This document shows, piece by piece, positions 33,427 through 42,511 of a DNA stretch of 64,000 nt; position 1 is the stretch's first letter; every line of letters begins with the position of its first letter. The position numbers were made by a program, and so were the translations under genes. The DNA is from Clostridia bacterium (GTDB lineage: Bacteria > Bacillota > Clostridia > Christensenellales > CAG-138). Under the pieces are notes generated by a model, which was given only the letters and a program-made list of their open reading frames with translations, had not been told where the DNA came from and searched no databases. The DNA lies in the NCBI GenBank assembly GCA_017509785.1, contig JAFWOT010000010.1, positions 1 through 64,000 on the forward strand. The letters run 5' to 3'.

Positions 33427-35595
33427 TTGGCGGAGAAGCGCGCAAAGAGACGGCGCCTGACCATCGCGAAAACCGAATCAAAGCCCAAAAGACCCTTGAA
33501 AGCGCGCTTGACCGTCACGCTCTTTGGCTATGGACTCGCCTTCCTGTTGCTCACAGGAATTTTGTTTGTTATACAGGTTATTTTGGGCCCGAGCATACAG
33601 CGCAAGGCCATCTCGCAATGGACGAGGACGACCACCATCGCCGCCTCCCGCGGGGAGATATTCGATTCCGAGGGTAAGGTCCTCGCGACGAACGGCAAGG
33701 TCTACAAGGTCCTCGTGTGGCCGAAGAACATAGCCGAGAGCGACAGGGCGCGCATCGCCTCGGAGCTTTCGCGGCTGCTCGGCCTCGATTACGAAACGGT
33801 GCTGAAGCGCTGCTCGTTCACGAAGTATCAGGAGATCGTCCTGAAGCGCCAGATAGATTCCTCCACCCGCGACGCGGTAGAGGCCCTGAAGCTCGGCTCC
33901 GGCGTCGGCACGGCGGCGGACAGCAAGCGCTATTACCCGATGGGGAGCCTCTTCTCCCAGGTGCTCGGGTTCACGAACGTCGATAACGTCGGCCAGGCCG
34001 GGCTCGAGCTTTCGTACAACGAATACCTCGCCGGCGTCGACGGGAAGCAGATATCCGAAACGGACAATTCCGGCAATCAGCTCGCCTTCGGAACGACCGA
34101 ATACATAGAGCCCATAAACGGCGACAAGATCGTCATAACCTGCGACAGCGTCGTGGAGAGCTATCTTGAAAAGGCGCTTGCCGAGGCGGTCGAGGTGAAC
34201 AGCGCGAAGAGCGCGCAGGGCATCATAATGGACTGCCGCACGGGCGCGATACTCGGCATCGCGAGCAGCCCGGGCTACGACCCGAACGACCCGCCGAGGA
34301 GCGACATGGAGCTTCTCAATTCGCTTTCGAGGAACCGCATAGTCGCGGACGTATACGAGCCGGGCTCCACTTTCAAAATAATCACCCTCTCCGCCGCGAT
34401 AGATTCCGGCGTGACGGAGGGATCCTATTACTGCGGAGGCAGCTATAAGGTCGGTTCCGAGAGCATACACTGCTGGCGGCGCGCCGGCCACGGCAGCCAG
34501 ACGCTGACCGAGGCGGCCGAGAACAGCTGCAACTGCGCCTTCATGCAGATGGCGCTCTCCCTCGGGAAGGAAAAGCTCTACGATTACATCTACGCTTTCG
34601 GGTTCGGCGCTTCGACGGGAAGCGGCCTCATCGGGGAGGCTTCGGGCATAGTCACCCATGAAAAGTACGTCTCCGACAACGATCTGGCGAGGATAGGCTT
34701 CGGTCAGAGCATCGCGGTCACGCCCATACAGCTCTGCACGGCCGTGAGTGCGGCCGTGAACGGCGGCAGGCTTTACCGCCCCTACATAATCGAAAGCATA
34801 ATCGACGACAGCGGCGAGGCCGTCTATCGGGCGGACACCGCGCCGATACGGCAGGTCATCTCGGCAGAGACCTCCGCCGAGGTCAGGCGCATACTGCAGT
34901 CCGTCGTGGACAACGGCACCGGCAGGAACGCGAAGATAGAGGGCTATGCCGTCGGCGGAAAGACCGGCACGGCTCAGAAATACGATGAATACGGCCGGAT
35001 CGACGGAGGGCGGTACATCTGCTCGTTCGTCGGTTTCGCGCCCGCGGACGATCCGCGGTACGTCTGCCTCATACTGGTAGACGAGCCGCAGGTCGATCAG
35101 ATATTCGGAAGCACCGTAGCGGCTCCGTTCGTCAAGTCCGTGCTCGAGGACGTCCTCCATTATAAGGGCGTCGCCCCCGCGGAGGGAGCGAAGACCGTCG
35201 AGGTGCCGGACGTGACAGGGCTTTCGGCGGAGGCGGCGAGGGCCGCTCTCGAGGAGGTCGGGCTCACGGCCGTGCTCCAGTCGAACGACGAGATAGTCTC
35301 GCAGCTCCCCGTCCCCGGCGAAAAGGTCGTCGAGGGATATCAGGTCCTCCTCTACACCCACAAGGAGGATGAGCCCGAAGACGATGAGCCCAAGCAGTAC
35401 GTCAAGGTGCCGGATCTTTCCGGCATGACGCCGCTCGAGGCTCACGACGCGCTGAACGTGCTCGGGCTCGAGCTCGTGTTCGAGGACGACGATCCCTCCG
35501 GGTTCTGCTATTCGCAGTCCCCCTCGGAGGATACGGTCGTCGAGGTCGGCCGCAAGGTCAAGGCATTCTTCAGATTCAGCCCCGCAGCGGATTGA
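33427..35595 (+). CDS. ftsI: Division transpeptidase (class B PBP, FtsI/SpoVD type) with PASTA domains
   Basis: A 722-residue class B penicillin-binding protein that cross-links septal peptidoglycan. It has a membrane anchor near residues 28-52, a PBP dimerisation domain (ASRGEIFDSEGKVLATNG), and a transpeptidase domain with SxxK = STFK, SxN = SCN (AENSCNCAFMQ) and KTG (VGGKTGTAQKYD). Two C-terminal PASTA domains follow (VEVPDVTGLSAEAARAAL and VKVPDLSGMTPLEAHDAL). The start codon is TTG at 33427 with AGGAGGTG 6 bases away. PASTA-bearing paralogs in Bacillus include both Pbp2B and the spore protein SpoVD; as the only class B PBP in the cluster it is likely the vegetative FtsI. Confidence 0.93.
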   Translation: MAEKRAKRRRLTIAKTESKPKRPLKARLTVTLFGYGLAFLLLTGILFVIQVILGPSIQRKAISQWTRTTTIAASRGEIFDSEGKVLATNGKVYKVLVWPKNIAESDRARIASELSRLLGLDYETVLKRCSFTKYQEIVLKRQIDSSTRDAVEALKLGSGVGTAADSKRYYPMGSLFSQVLGFTNVDNVGQAGLELSYNEYLAGVDGKQISETDNSGNQLAFGTTEYIEPINGDKIVITCDSVVESYLEKALAEAVEVNSAKSAQGIIMDCRTGAILGIASSPGYDPNDPPRSDMELLNSLSRNRIVADVYEPGSTFKIITLSAAIDSGVTEGSYYCGGSYKVGSESIHCWRRAGHGSQTLTEAAENSCNCAFMQMALSLGKEKLYDYIYAFGFGASTGSGLIGEASGIVTHEKYVSDNDLARIGFGQSIAVTPIQLCTAVSAAVNGGRLYRPYIIESIIDDSGEAVYRADTAPIRQVISAETSAEVRRILQSVVDNGTGRNAKIEGYAVGGKTGTAQKYDEYGRIDGGRYICSFVGFAPADDPRYVCLILVDEPQVDQIFGSTVAAPFVKSVLEDVLHYKGVAPAEGAKTVEVPDVTGLSAEAARAALEEVGLTAVLQSNDEIVSQLPVPGEKVVEGYQVLLYTHKEDEPEDDEPKQYVKVPDLSGMTPLEAHDALNVLGLELVFEDDDPSGFCYSQSPSEDTVVEVGRKVKAFFRFSPAAD

Positions 35596-35665
35596 CGCCG
35601 CGCGGATTCGACGAATAAAAAGGCAAGCAAAGAAAGGGGCCCCGTTCGGGGTCGGGTCAACGAAT

Positions 35666-37120
35666 ATGCTTTTTTCGGAACTGGTAAAGGACATGGGCTT
35701 CGGGCTCGTGAATTACACGGAGGATTTCGAGGTCACGAGGATCGAGTATGATTCCCGCCGCGTGAAGCCGGGCGAGATATTCTCCTGCGTGGTGGGCACC
35801 TTCATGGACGGGCACACCTTCGCGGAGAGCGCTTACAAGAACGGCGCGAGCGCGCTCATAGTCGAGCGCGAGCTCCCCATCCCCGTGCCCCAGATAATCG
35901 CGAAGAACTCCCGCCGCGCGATGGCGGAGCTCGCGATGAAGCTTTACGGATACCCGGCAAGGGGCCTCCGCATAATAGGCGTCACCGGCACGAACGGCAA
36001 GACGACGACCACCTACATGATAAAGACCATCGCCGAGAAATGCGGCCTCAAGGTCGGGCTCATCGGCACCATAAGGAACATAATAGGCGACCGCGTGATC
36101 TCCACGCAGCGCACCACCCCCGAATCCACCGAGCTGCAGGAGATACTCCGCATGATGGCGGACGAGGGAGTCGACCTCGTCGTGATGGAGGTCAGCTCGC
36201 ACTCGCTCGATCAGGAGCGCGTCTACGGGCTGGAATTCGAGATAGGCGGATTCACCAACCTCACTCAGGATCACCTCGACTACCACAAGACCTTCGACAA
36301 CTATCTCGCCGCGAAGAGGAAGCTCTTCGAGCGTTCCGCATTCGCCGTCGTCAACGCGGACGATCCCTACTCGAAGCGCCTGCTCGAGGGGCTTGACGTC
36401 CCCCGCATGACCTACGCCGTGCGCGAGCCCGCCGACATTTACGCCAACGATATCGAGATCTGCGTCCGCGACGTTGAGTTCGACATGACGACTCCCGAGG
36501 GCTCCGCGCATATCACCGTGCCGATACCCGGGCTCTTCAACGTGTTCAACGCGATGCTCGCCGCCGGTATGTGCCTGCGGCTCGGGTTCCCCGTCGACAA
36601 GATCGCGGAGGGTCTCGCGGACGTTTCGGGCGTCACCGGCAGGATGGAGAGCCTGCCCACCGAAGGGTTCCCGTTCTCCGTCATACTGGATTTCGCCCAC
36701 ACTCCCGACGGGCTCATAAATCTTCTGACCTCCGTCCGCGAGTTCGCGAAGGGCAGGGTCATTTCGGTATTCGGCTGCGGCGGCGACCGCGACCACGCGA
36801 AGCGCCCCATAATGGGCGAGGCGGCGGGCCGCTATTCCGATTTCTGCGTCGTCACCTCGGATAACCCCCGCACGGAGGATCCGATGAGGATAATCGGCAA
36901 CGTGCTCGACGGCGTCAACAAGACCGCCGTTGAATACGTCGTCATCCAGAACCGCCGCGAGGCGATAAAATACGCGCTCACCCACGCGAGGCCCGACGAC
37001 GTCGTCGTCCTCGCCGGCAAGGGACACGAGACCTATCAGGAGATCAACGGTGTGAAATACCCCTTCGACGAGAAGGTCGTCGTCGCCGAGCTCCTGAAGG
37101 AGATCTCCGAAAAGCACTGA
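35666..37120 (+). CDS. murE: UDP-MurNAc-tripeptide synthetase MurE (meso-DAP type)
   Basis: Mur ligase that adds the third residue of the peptide stem. The 484-residue protein has the P-loop VTGTNGKTTT, QRTTPEST, MEVSSHSLDQERV and the central LTQDHLDYHKTF. The DNPR motif in SDNPRTEDP is the specificity signature for meso-diaminopimelate. Length and domain order are normal. The SD before the ATG at 35666 is weak (GGGTCAACGAAT). In many relatives murF follows; here mraY follows instead after 69 bases. Confidence 0.97.
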   Translation: MLFSELVKDMGFGLVNYTEDFEVTRIEYDSRRVKPGEIFSCVVGTFMDGHTFAESAYKNGASALIVERELPIPVPQIIAKNSRRAMAELAMKLYGYPARGLRIIGVTGTNGKTTTTYMIKTIAEKCGLKVGLIGTIRNIIGDRVISTQRTTPESTELQEILRMMADEGVDLVVMEVSSHSLDQERVYGLEFEIGGFTNLTQDHLDYHKTFDNYLAAKRKLFERSAFAVVNADDPYSKRLLEGLDVPRMTYAVREPADIYANDIEICVRDVEFDMTTPEGSAHITVPIPGLFNVFNAMLAAGMCLRLGFPVDKIAEGLADVSGVTGRMESLPTEGFPFSVILDFAHTPDGLINLLTSVREFAKGRVISVFGCGGDRDHAKRPIMGEAAGRYSDFCVVTSDNPRTEDPMRIIGNVLDGVNKTAVEYVVIQNRREAIKYALTHARPDDVVVLAGKGHETYQEINGVKYPFDEKVVVAELLKEISEKH

Positions 37121-37189
37121 CGGACGCCGGTCAGCCGGCAGCCATCTACCAAGGAAGGAAGGCTCCCCACGGAGCCGGAGGAAGCTGAT

Positions 37190-38215
37190 ATGCAGGACAT
37201 TACGCGGGTAATACTCTCTTTCATCGTTTCGGCGGCGGCCGTGATGCTCATCGCGCCGTTCTTCATCCCCATGCTCCGCAGGCTGAAATACGGCCAGGTG
37301 GAGCGCGAGGAGGGCCCTCACGCCCACTCCGCGAAGGAGGGGACTCCCTCCATGGGCGGCGTGATGTTCATAATCGGCATAATTCTGGCTTCGCTCGTTT
37401 TCTCGAAATACTCGATCGCCCTCCGTTACACCGTGCCCTCCCTCATCATGATGGTCGGGTTCGGGCTCATCGGCTTCCTTGACGATTTCATCAAGGCAAA
37501 GAAGAAGCGTAATCTCGGCCTGCGCGGCTACCAGAAGATAATAGGGCAGTTCCTGCTCTCGGCGGCCGTCGCGGTGTTCGCTTATAAATACATCGGCTCC
37601 GAGGTCTGGTTCGCGATAGGGAACTTCAAGGTCGATCTCGGCTGGTTCTATATCCCGCTCGTCATGTTCACGGTGATAGCGATAGTCAATTCGACGAACC
37701 TCACCGACGGGCTCGACGGGCTCGCCTCGGGCGTGACGCTCATCTACTCCGCCGCGATGGGAGTCATATTCCTCTATCTCGGCCGGGCATTCGCTTCGGG
37801 CTTCGCGAACGAGCCCGTATTCCTCGCCGAGGCTGACGGCATGACCGATATGGCGGTGTTCTCCTTCGCCGTCGCGGGCGGGTGCATGGGCTTCCTCTCG
37901 AAGAACAGCTACCCCGCCAAGGTGTTCATGGGCGATACCGGCTCCATGGCGCTGGGCGGCGCGATGTGCGCGATGGTCCTCTACTCAAGGCACCTGTTCC
38001 TGTTCCTGCTGATGGGCTGCTGCATAGTCGCCTCCGCCGTGAGCGACGTGCTCCAGGTCGGCTCCTACAAGCTCCGCCACGGGAAGAGGATATTCAGAAT
38101 GGCCCCTCTGCATCATCATTTCGAGCTGAAGGGCTACCCCGAAACGAAGATCGTCACCGGCTACATGATAGTCACGGCAATCGCCTGCCTCATCGCCCTG
38201 ATGCTCTTCATGTGA
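37190..38215 (+). CDS. mraY: Phospho-MurNAc-pentapeptide transferase MraY
   Basis: Integral membrane enzyme that makes lipid I. The 341-residue protein has about ten membrane segments. Family motifs include GTPSMGGVMFI, FLDDFIKAKKKRNLGL, the NLTDGLDGLA loop with the metal-binding Asp, FMGDTGSMALGGA and the C-terminal HHHFELKGYPETK. GGAGGAAGCTGAT precedes the ATG. It is followed by an unusual 223-base structured spacer before murD. Confidence 0.97.
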   Translation: MQDITRVILSFIVSAAAVMLIAPFFIPMLRRLKYGQVEREEGPHAHSAKEGTPSMGGVMFIIGIILASLVFSKYSIALRYTVPSLIMMVGFGLIGFLDDFIKAKKKRNLGLRGYQKIIGQFLLSAAVAVFAYKYIGSEVWFAIGNFKVDLGWFYIPLVMFTVIAIVNSTNLTDGLDGLASGVTLIYSAAMGVIFLYLGRAFASGFANEPVFLAEADGMTDMAVFSFAVAGGCMGFLSKNSYPAKVFMGDTGSMALGGAMCAMVLYSRHLFLFLLMGCCIVASAVSDVLQVGSYKLRHGKRIFRMAPLHHHFELKGYPETKIVTGYMIVTAIACLIALMLFM

Positions 38216-38228
38216 AATAGTTGATTTT

Positions 38229-38392
38229 GCCGTTCGGCTCAGCGCAAGGCGCCCTGTTTCCTGTTGGCACTTGGCATGGCACCGACGGTCGGATCGAGGT
38301 AAGCTTGCAGCATGCTTGCCCATGCAGGGTGCTTGCAAGAGGGAGGCTCTCCTCCTGCAAGCTCCCCGGATCCGGGGCCGAACGGCTTTTTT
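38229..38392 (+). ncRNA. Structured mraY-murD spacer, attenuator-like or ncRNA candidate
   Basis: GCCGTTCGGC (38229-38238) and GCCGAACGGC (38377-38386) can close a 158-base domain, and the right arm runs into TTTTTT (38387-38392). Inside lie the palindromes CCGACGGTCGG (38282-38292), CTTGCAGCATGC...TGCTTGCAAG (38304-38338), GGAGG/CCTCC and CCCCGGATCCGGGG (38364-38377). A further GCGGGC-ATT-GCCCGC hairpin (38403-38417) precedes the murD SD. It looks like a multi-branched terminator or attenuator inside the operon; no known family recognised. Confidence 0.5.
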
Positions 38393-38438
38393 ACGGTAAT
38401 CAGCGGGCATTGCCCGCATTGCATATGGAGGTACTTCT

Positions 38439-39809
38439 ATGAATTCTCAAAAAACAGCCCTTATCGTCGGCATGGCGAAGAGCGGCGTCTCCTCCGCAAA
38501 ACTGCTTTACAAGGCGGGCTACCGCATCATAATCAACGATCTCAAGAGCGAGATAGACGGCCTTGAAGAGGCGCTTTCCGGCGTCGAATACGAGAACCGT
38601 CTCGGCGTCGCGCCGGAGGCTCTGCTCGAAGGGGTCGATCTCATGGTGCTCTCCCCCGTCATTCCCATATTCCGCCCCTTCGTGAAACAGGCCATCGCGC
38701 AGGGGATCGAGGTCATAGGCGAGATCGAGCTCGGCTGGCGCTTCTGCGCGCGCGGGGCGCGATTCGTCTGCATCGGCGGCACTAACGGCAAGACCACGAC
38801 GACCGCCCTCACCGGCGAGATATTCAAGGCGGACGACGAAATGAAGGCCGACGGCCGCAGGACGTTCGTGCTCGGCAACATAGGCGTGCCGATCACGGAG
38901 CACGCCCTTGAAACGCGTGACGGCGACACCGTCGTCGCGGAGACGGCCGCCCTGCAGTTTGAGTCGATAGTCGATTTCCGCTGCAACGCGGCGGGCCTTC
39001 TCAACATCACCGAGGATCACATCAACCGCTTCGGCTCGATGGAAGCATACATCGCCGCCAAGATGCGTATGTTTGAGAATCAGACCGAGGACGATATCGC
39101 CGTGCTGAACGCGGACGACCCGATAGTCATGTCCGCCGTGACGAAGGCGAAGGTGCTCACGTTCTCCCGCCTGCACGAGGTAAAAAACGGAGCCTTCGTG
39201 CGGGACGGCATGATCGTCTACCGCCGCGGCTGCATCGAGGTGCCGGTCATACCGGCGGATGAGCTCGGCATACCGGGCGGGCACAACCTCGAAAACGCGC
39301 TCTGCGCCGTGTGCCTCAGCCTGAGCATGGGCGTGCACGTCGAGGCTTTGCGCAGGGTACTGCGCGAGTTCCGCGGGGTCGAGCACAGGATCGAGTTCAC
39401 GAGGGTGCTTGACGGCGTCACCTACTTCAACGATTCGAAGGGCACGAACCCCGAATCCACCATCAAGGCCATCGAGGCCATGAAGCAGCCCACCGTGCTG
39501 CTCCTCGGCGCGGGCAACTACGATAAGCAGTCCGATTACCGCCCGGTCTTCCGCGCGGCAAAGGGCGTAGTTAAGGCCGCCGTCGTCAACGGCTCGAATA
39601 CCGAGGCCATCATGCAGGCCGCCGTGGACGAGGGCTTTACGGAGATAGTCGCCGTGGGCGAGGATTTCCGCGAGATGATACTCACCGCGAAGGGTTTGGC
39701 TTCGGAGGGCGACGCGGTGCTGCTCTCCCCCGCCTGCGCGAGCTGGGGCATGTTCCGCGATTACGAACAGCGCGGCGAGATATTCAAGGACATTGTAAAT
39801 TCCCTCTGA
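38439..39809 (+). CDS. murD: UDP-MurNAc-Ala-D-Glu ligase MurD
   Basis: Cytoplasmic Mur ligase adding D-glutamate. The 456-residue protein shows VGMAKSGVSSAKLLYKAG, the P-loop CIGGTNGKTTTTALTGE, ETAALQFES, ITEDHINRFGSMEAYIAAK, HNLENALCAV and the late FNDSKGTNPESTIKAI, all expected for MurD. The ATG at 38439 has GGAGG 8 bases upstream. The structured spacer upstream may set its level relative to mraY. Confidence 0.97.
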   Translation: MNSQKTALIVGMAKSGVSSAKLLYKAGYRIIINDLKSEIDGLEEALSGVEYENRLGVAPEALLEGVDLMVLSPVIPIFRPFVKQAIAQGIEVIGEIELGWRFCARGARFVCIGGTNGKTTTTALTGEIFKADDEMKADGRRTFVLGNIGVPITEHALETRDGDTVVAETAALQFESIVDFRCNAAGLLNITEDHINRFGSMEAYIAAKMRMFENQTEDDIAVLNADDPIVMSAVTKAKVLTFSRLHEVKNGAFVRDGMIVYRRGCIEVPVIPADELGIPGGHNLENALCAVCLSLSMGVHVEALRRVLREFRGVEHRIEFTRVLDGVTYFNDSKGTNPESTIKAIEAMKQPTVLLLGAGNYDKQSDYRPVFRAAKGVVKAAVVNGSNTEAIMQAAVDEGFTEIVAVGEDFREMILTAKGLASEGDAVLLSPACASWGMFRDYEQRGEIFKDIVNSL

Positions 39810-39837
39810 GAGGAGCCCCCGCGGGGCGGTTCGAGAA

Positions 39838-41001
39838 ATGGAAGCTTCTGCCGAAAAACAGAAAAGCAACGGCAAGACCGAGCTCACGAGGCACGGGATC
39901 GATTTCCCGCTGTTCATCGGGATACTCATCATCTGCGCCTTCGGGCTCGTGATGATGTATTCCGCGAGCTATTACTACGGCCTCACGAAGCTCGGCGACG
40001 GCGCCTATTTCCTGAAGCGTCAGGCGATATTCCTCGGGATCGGCATGGCGGGGCTGTTCATACTCTCCAACATCAAATTCACGTTCTACCGAAACGGCGT
40101 TGTCGCCATACTGATGTACGCGGGCGTCATCGGGCTGACTTTCTTAACGCTGCTCTTCCCGCCCATAAACGAAGCGCGGCGCTGGATACCGCTGGGGTTC
40201 TTCAACCTCCAGCCCACGGAGCTCGGCAAGCTCGTCGTCGTGATAGCGCTCGCCAACATAATGAGCCGCAAGGTCCCCATGCAGAATTTCATAGCCGGCA
40301 TGGCGCCCTGCCTCATAGTCCTCGTCGGGCTCTGCGTTCCGACCATACTGCAGCCGAATTTCTCGATGGTGGTCATATACGCGCTCATCACCTATCTGAT
40401 GCTCTATCTCGGCGGGACGCGCCGCTCCCACAGGCTGCTGCTCGTTCTGGTCGGCGCCGCAGCGGGAGCCGCTCTCATAATAAAGGAGCCGTACCGTCTG
40501 ACGAGGATACTCACGTTCATCAACCCCGAGGCCGATCCGACGGGCGCGGGCTTCCAGCCCCTCCAGTCGAGGATAGCTCTCGCCAACGGCGGGCTCTTCG
40601 GACAGGGGCTGAATTTCAGCCGCCAAAAGCTGCTCTTCCTCCCCGAGAGGGAGAACGACTACATACTCTCCATAATCGGGGAGGAGCTCGGATTCATAGG
40701 CATAGTGCTGCTGCTCGCGGCCTACTTCTTCGTGATCTGGCGCTGCATCAGGATCGCCCTCTACTGCCCCGATAAATTCGGCAGGCTCCTCGCGGGCGGG
40801 CTCACCGGCGTGTTCGCGATGCAGGTGATAATAAACGTCGGCGTCGTTTCCGGCGCGATGCCCTCCACCGGGCAGACCCTTCCGCTCATCAGCTACGGCG
40901 GAACTTCCATGATAGTCTTCCTCGCGCTGTTCGGTATGATACTGAACGTTTCGAGGTACACCGAGGTCGGGATGAAGAATGCAAAACGGACAAAGGAGTA
41001 A
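39838..41001 (+). CDS. ftsW: FtsW lipid II polymerase (SEDS family)
   Basis: SEDS-family glycosyltransferase for septal peptidoglycan, working with the FtsI transpeptidase. The 387-residue protein has ten hydrophobic segments. Typical motifs include GLVMMYSASYY, EARRWIPLGFFNLQPTELGK, the catalytic-loop region FLPERENDYILSIIGEELGF and ISYGGTSMIVFLALFGMILN. Position between murD and ftsQ supports FtsW over RodA. The SD is weak (GGGGCGG region). Confidence 0.95.
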   Translation: MEASAEKQKSNGKTELTRHGIDFPLFIGILIICAFGLVMMYSASYYYGLTKLGDGAYFLKRQAIFLGIGMAGLFILSNIKFTFYRNGVVAILMYAGVIGLTFLTLLFPPINEARRWIPLGFFNLQPTELGKLVVVIALANIMSRKVPMQNFIAGMAPCLIVLVGLCVPTILQPNFSMVVIYALITYLMLYLGGTRRSHRLLLVLVGAAAGAALIIKEPYRLTRILTFINPEADPTGAGFQPLQSRIALANGGLFGQGLNFSRQKLLFLPERENDYILSIIGEELGFIGIVLLLAAYFFVIWRCIRIALYCPDKFGRLLAGGLTGVFAMQVIINVGVVSGAMPSTGQTLPLISYGGTSMIVFLALFGMILNVSRYTEVGMKNAKRTKE

Positions 41002-41014
41002 AACCGGAGAACGC

Positions 41015-42247
41015 ATGGCGGAGGCAAAGCGCTTGAGAGCTTTGGCCGAAGCTTCGCGCGCCGAAAAAAGCTCAAAGGCTCCCGCTCCCTCAAAGGAGGA
41101 GGACGGGCTCATAACGGCCGACCTGCATCCCGCCGCGAAGGAGCGCCCGCTCGTGCTTCCGGAAGACGCTCCCGAAACCGAAAAGAAGGATACCGCCGAA
41201 GCTCCCGCTCCCGAAGGGAAGCGGGCCGAAGAGAAGGCGAAAGCCGAAAGAAAGCCCAAAGAGCCCCATGAAAGGCCTCTCAAGCTCCCCGCGGACAACG
41301 TCACCGATATCCGCATAGCGAAGAAGCGCAGGAAGAAAAAGACCTACGTCATGCACAAAACGGCGAAGCGCGAGGCGGATCACGAAGCCGCTCCGCGTAA
41401 AAAGCACGTTGCCGCGTTCATCGCGCTCGGCCTGCTGCTGGCCGCGGCAGGCGCGCTCATCGCGCTCTACTTAGTCGCGGAGGTCGAGACGATCACAGTC
41501 AGCGGGAACAGCCGCTTCACCGAGACGGAAATAGTGAACCTCTCCGGGCTCTACACGGGGAAGAACCTCTATCTCTACGAGCTGGGCGAGGCGAAGGCCC
41601 GGATCGAGAGCAACCCGTATCTCGAATGCCCCGCGATACACCGCGTTTTCCCGCACGAGCTGAATATCGAGGTCACGGAGCGCGAGGAGTTCCTCGCGAT
41701 AGCCTCGACAGGCGGCATGTACACCGTGACGGACAGGAACGGCTTCGTGCTTGACGTGAGCCGCAGATCCTCCACGGAGGGGCTCATCCCCGTTTACGGG
41801 TTCGGCTCCATGGGCTTTGCGACGGGGACCTCCATAATCTCCGACAGGACGAAGCTCCGCCCCTACACCCTCATGCAGATAGTCGAGGCCGTCGGCGAAC
41901 GCAGCGGCTCGATCGCCTCGATAGACCTTTCCAACACCGCAAGCGTCCGCATCATCACGAAGGACGGGACGACCGTTATGCTCGGGGATTCCGTCGACGT
42001 CGCGGAAAAGATAGGTTATATGTTCAACGCCCTGGCAAAGGCAGACGCAGCCGGGCTTTCGGGCGCTGTCATCTACATAAATTCAAACGGTACCGCCGAT
42101 ATCTCCCACCCGACGCCCGCTCCCACCGCGGAGCCCGCGGTCACGGACGAGCCCGACGATACGGACGAGCCCGACGATACGGACGAGCCCGATGAAACGG
42201 ACGAGCCCGGCGGGACCGACGACCCGGAGGTGACCGACGAGCCGTAA
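41015..42247 (+). CDS. ftsQ: FtsQ/DivIB division protein with long charged N terminus
   Basis: Bitopic division protein of 410 residues from the ATG at 41015, chosen because GGAG is 6 bases upstream; an earlier in-frame ATG at 40979 overlaps ftsW and has poor spacing. A long, highly charged cytoplasmic part (about 130 residues, KEE/KAE-rich, with KKRRKKKT) precedes the membrane segment (AAFIALGLLLAAAGALIAL). The POTRA domain follows (VETITVSGNSRFTETEIVNL), then the FtsQ domain. The C terminus is a low-complexity tail with DDTDEP repeats. Both disordered ends are longer than in model FtsQ/DivIB. Confidence 0.88.
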   Translation: MAEAKRLRALAEASRAEKSSKAPAPSKEEDGLITADLHPAAKERPLVLPEDAPETEKKDTAEAPAPEGKRAEEKAKAERKPKEPHERPLKLPADNVTDIRIAKKRRKKKTYVMHKTAKREADHEAAPRKKHVAAFIALGLLLAAAGALIALYLVAEVETITVSGNSRFTETEIVNLSGLYTGKNLYLYELGEAKARIESNPYLECPAIHRVFPHELNIEVTEREEFLAIASTGGMYTVTDRNGFVLDVSRRSSTEGLIPVYGFGSMGFATGTSIISDRTKLRPYTLMQIVEAVGERSGSIASIDLSNTASVRIITKDGTTVMLGDSVDVAEKIGYMFNALAKADAAGLSGAVIYINSNGTADISHPTPAPTAEPAVTDEPDDTDEPDDTDEPDETDEPGGTDDPEVTDEP

Positions 42248-42398
42248 ACGGCCGCATGGCGGGATGACGCGCCCGCTGTTGTCAAAAATTTCACATGGAG
42301 CCTTCCAACCTGACACCAAGGGAAAAAAACCCCGCCGTCAGGCTAAATAGGTTTCATAATTTATTCAAAATAAATCCCAAATATCCGTTATATTAGGG

Positions 42399-42428
42399 TT
42401 GCACAAGATATTGTGGTTATGATATAAT
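42399..42428 (+). promoter_or_regulatory. Internal promoter before ftsA-ftsZ
   Basis: TTGCAC (42399-42404), 18 bases, TATAAT (42423-42428) in an AT-rich stretch. An imperfect hairpin CCTGAC...GTCAGG (42308-42342) without a T-run lies upstream. Gives ftsA and ftsZ independent expression. Confidence 0.7.
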
Positions 42429-42511
42429 TAACCAGCCTAAAAGCAACAATATGTCTTGTGTTCGGGGCTTCGGCCCGGAACCTGCGGCCAGAATCTTTCG
42501 GAGGGCATAAA

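Noticed and set aside
33478..35694. Minus-strand 738-codon frame
   Set aside because: Antisense to ftsI with no SD or motif.
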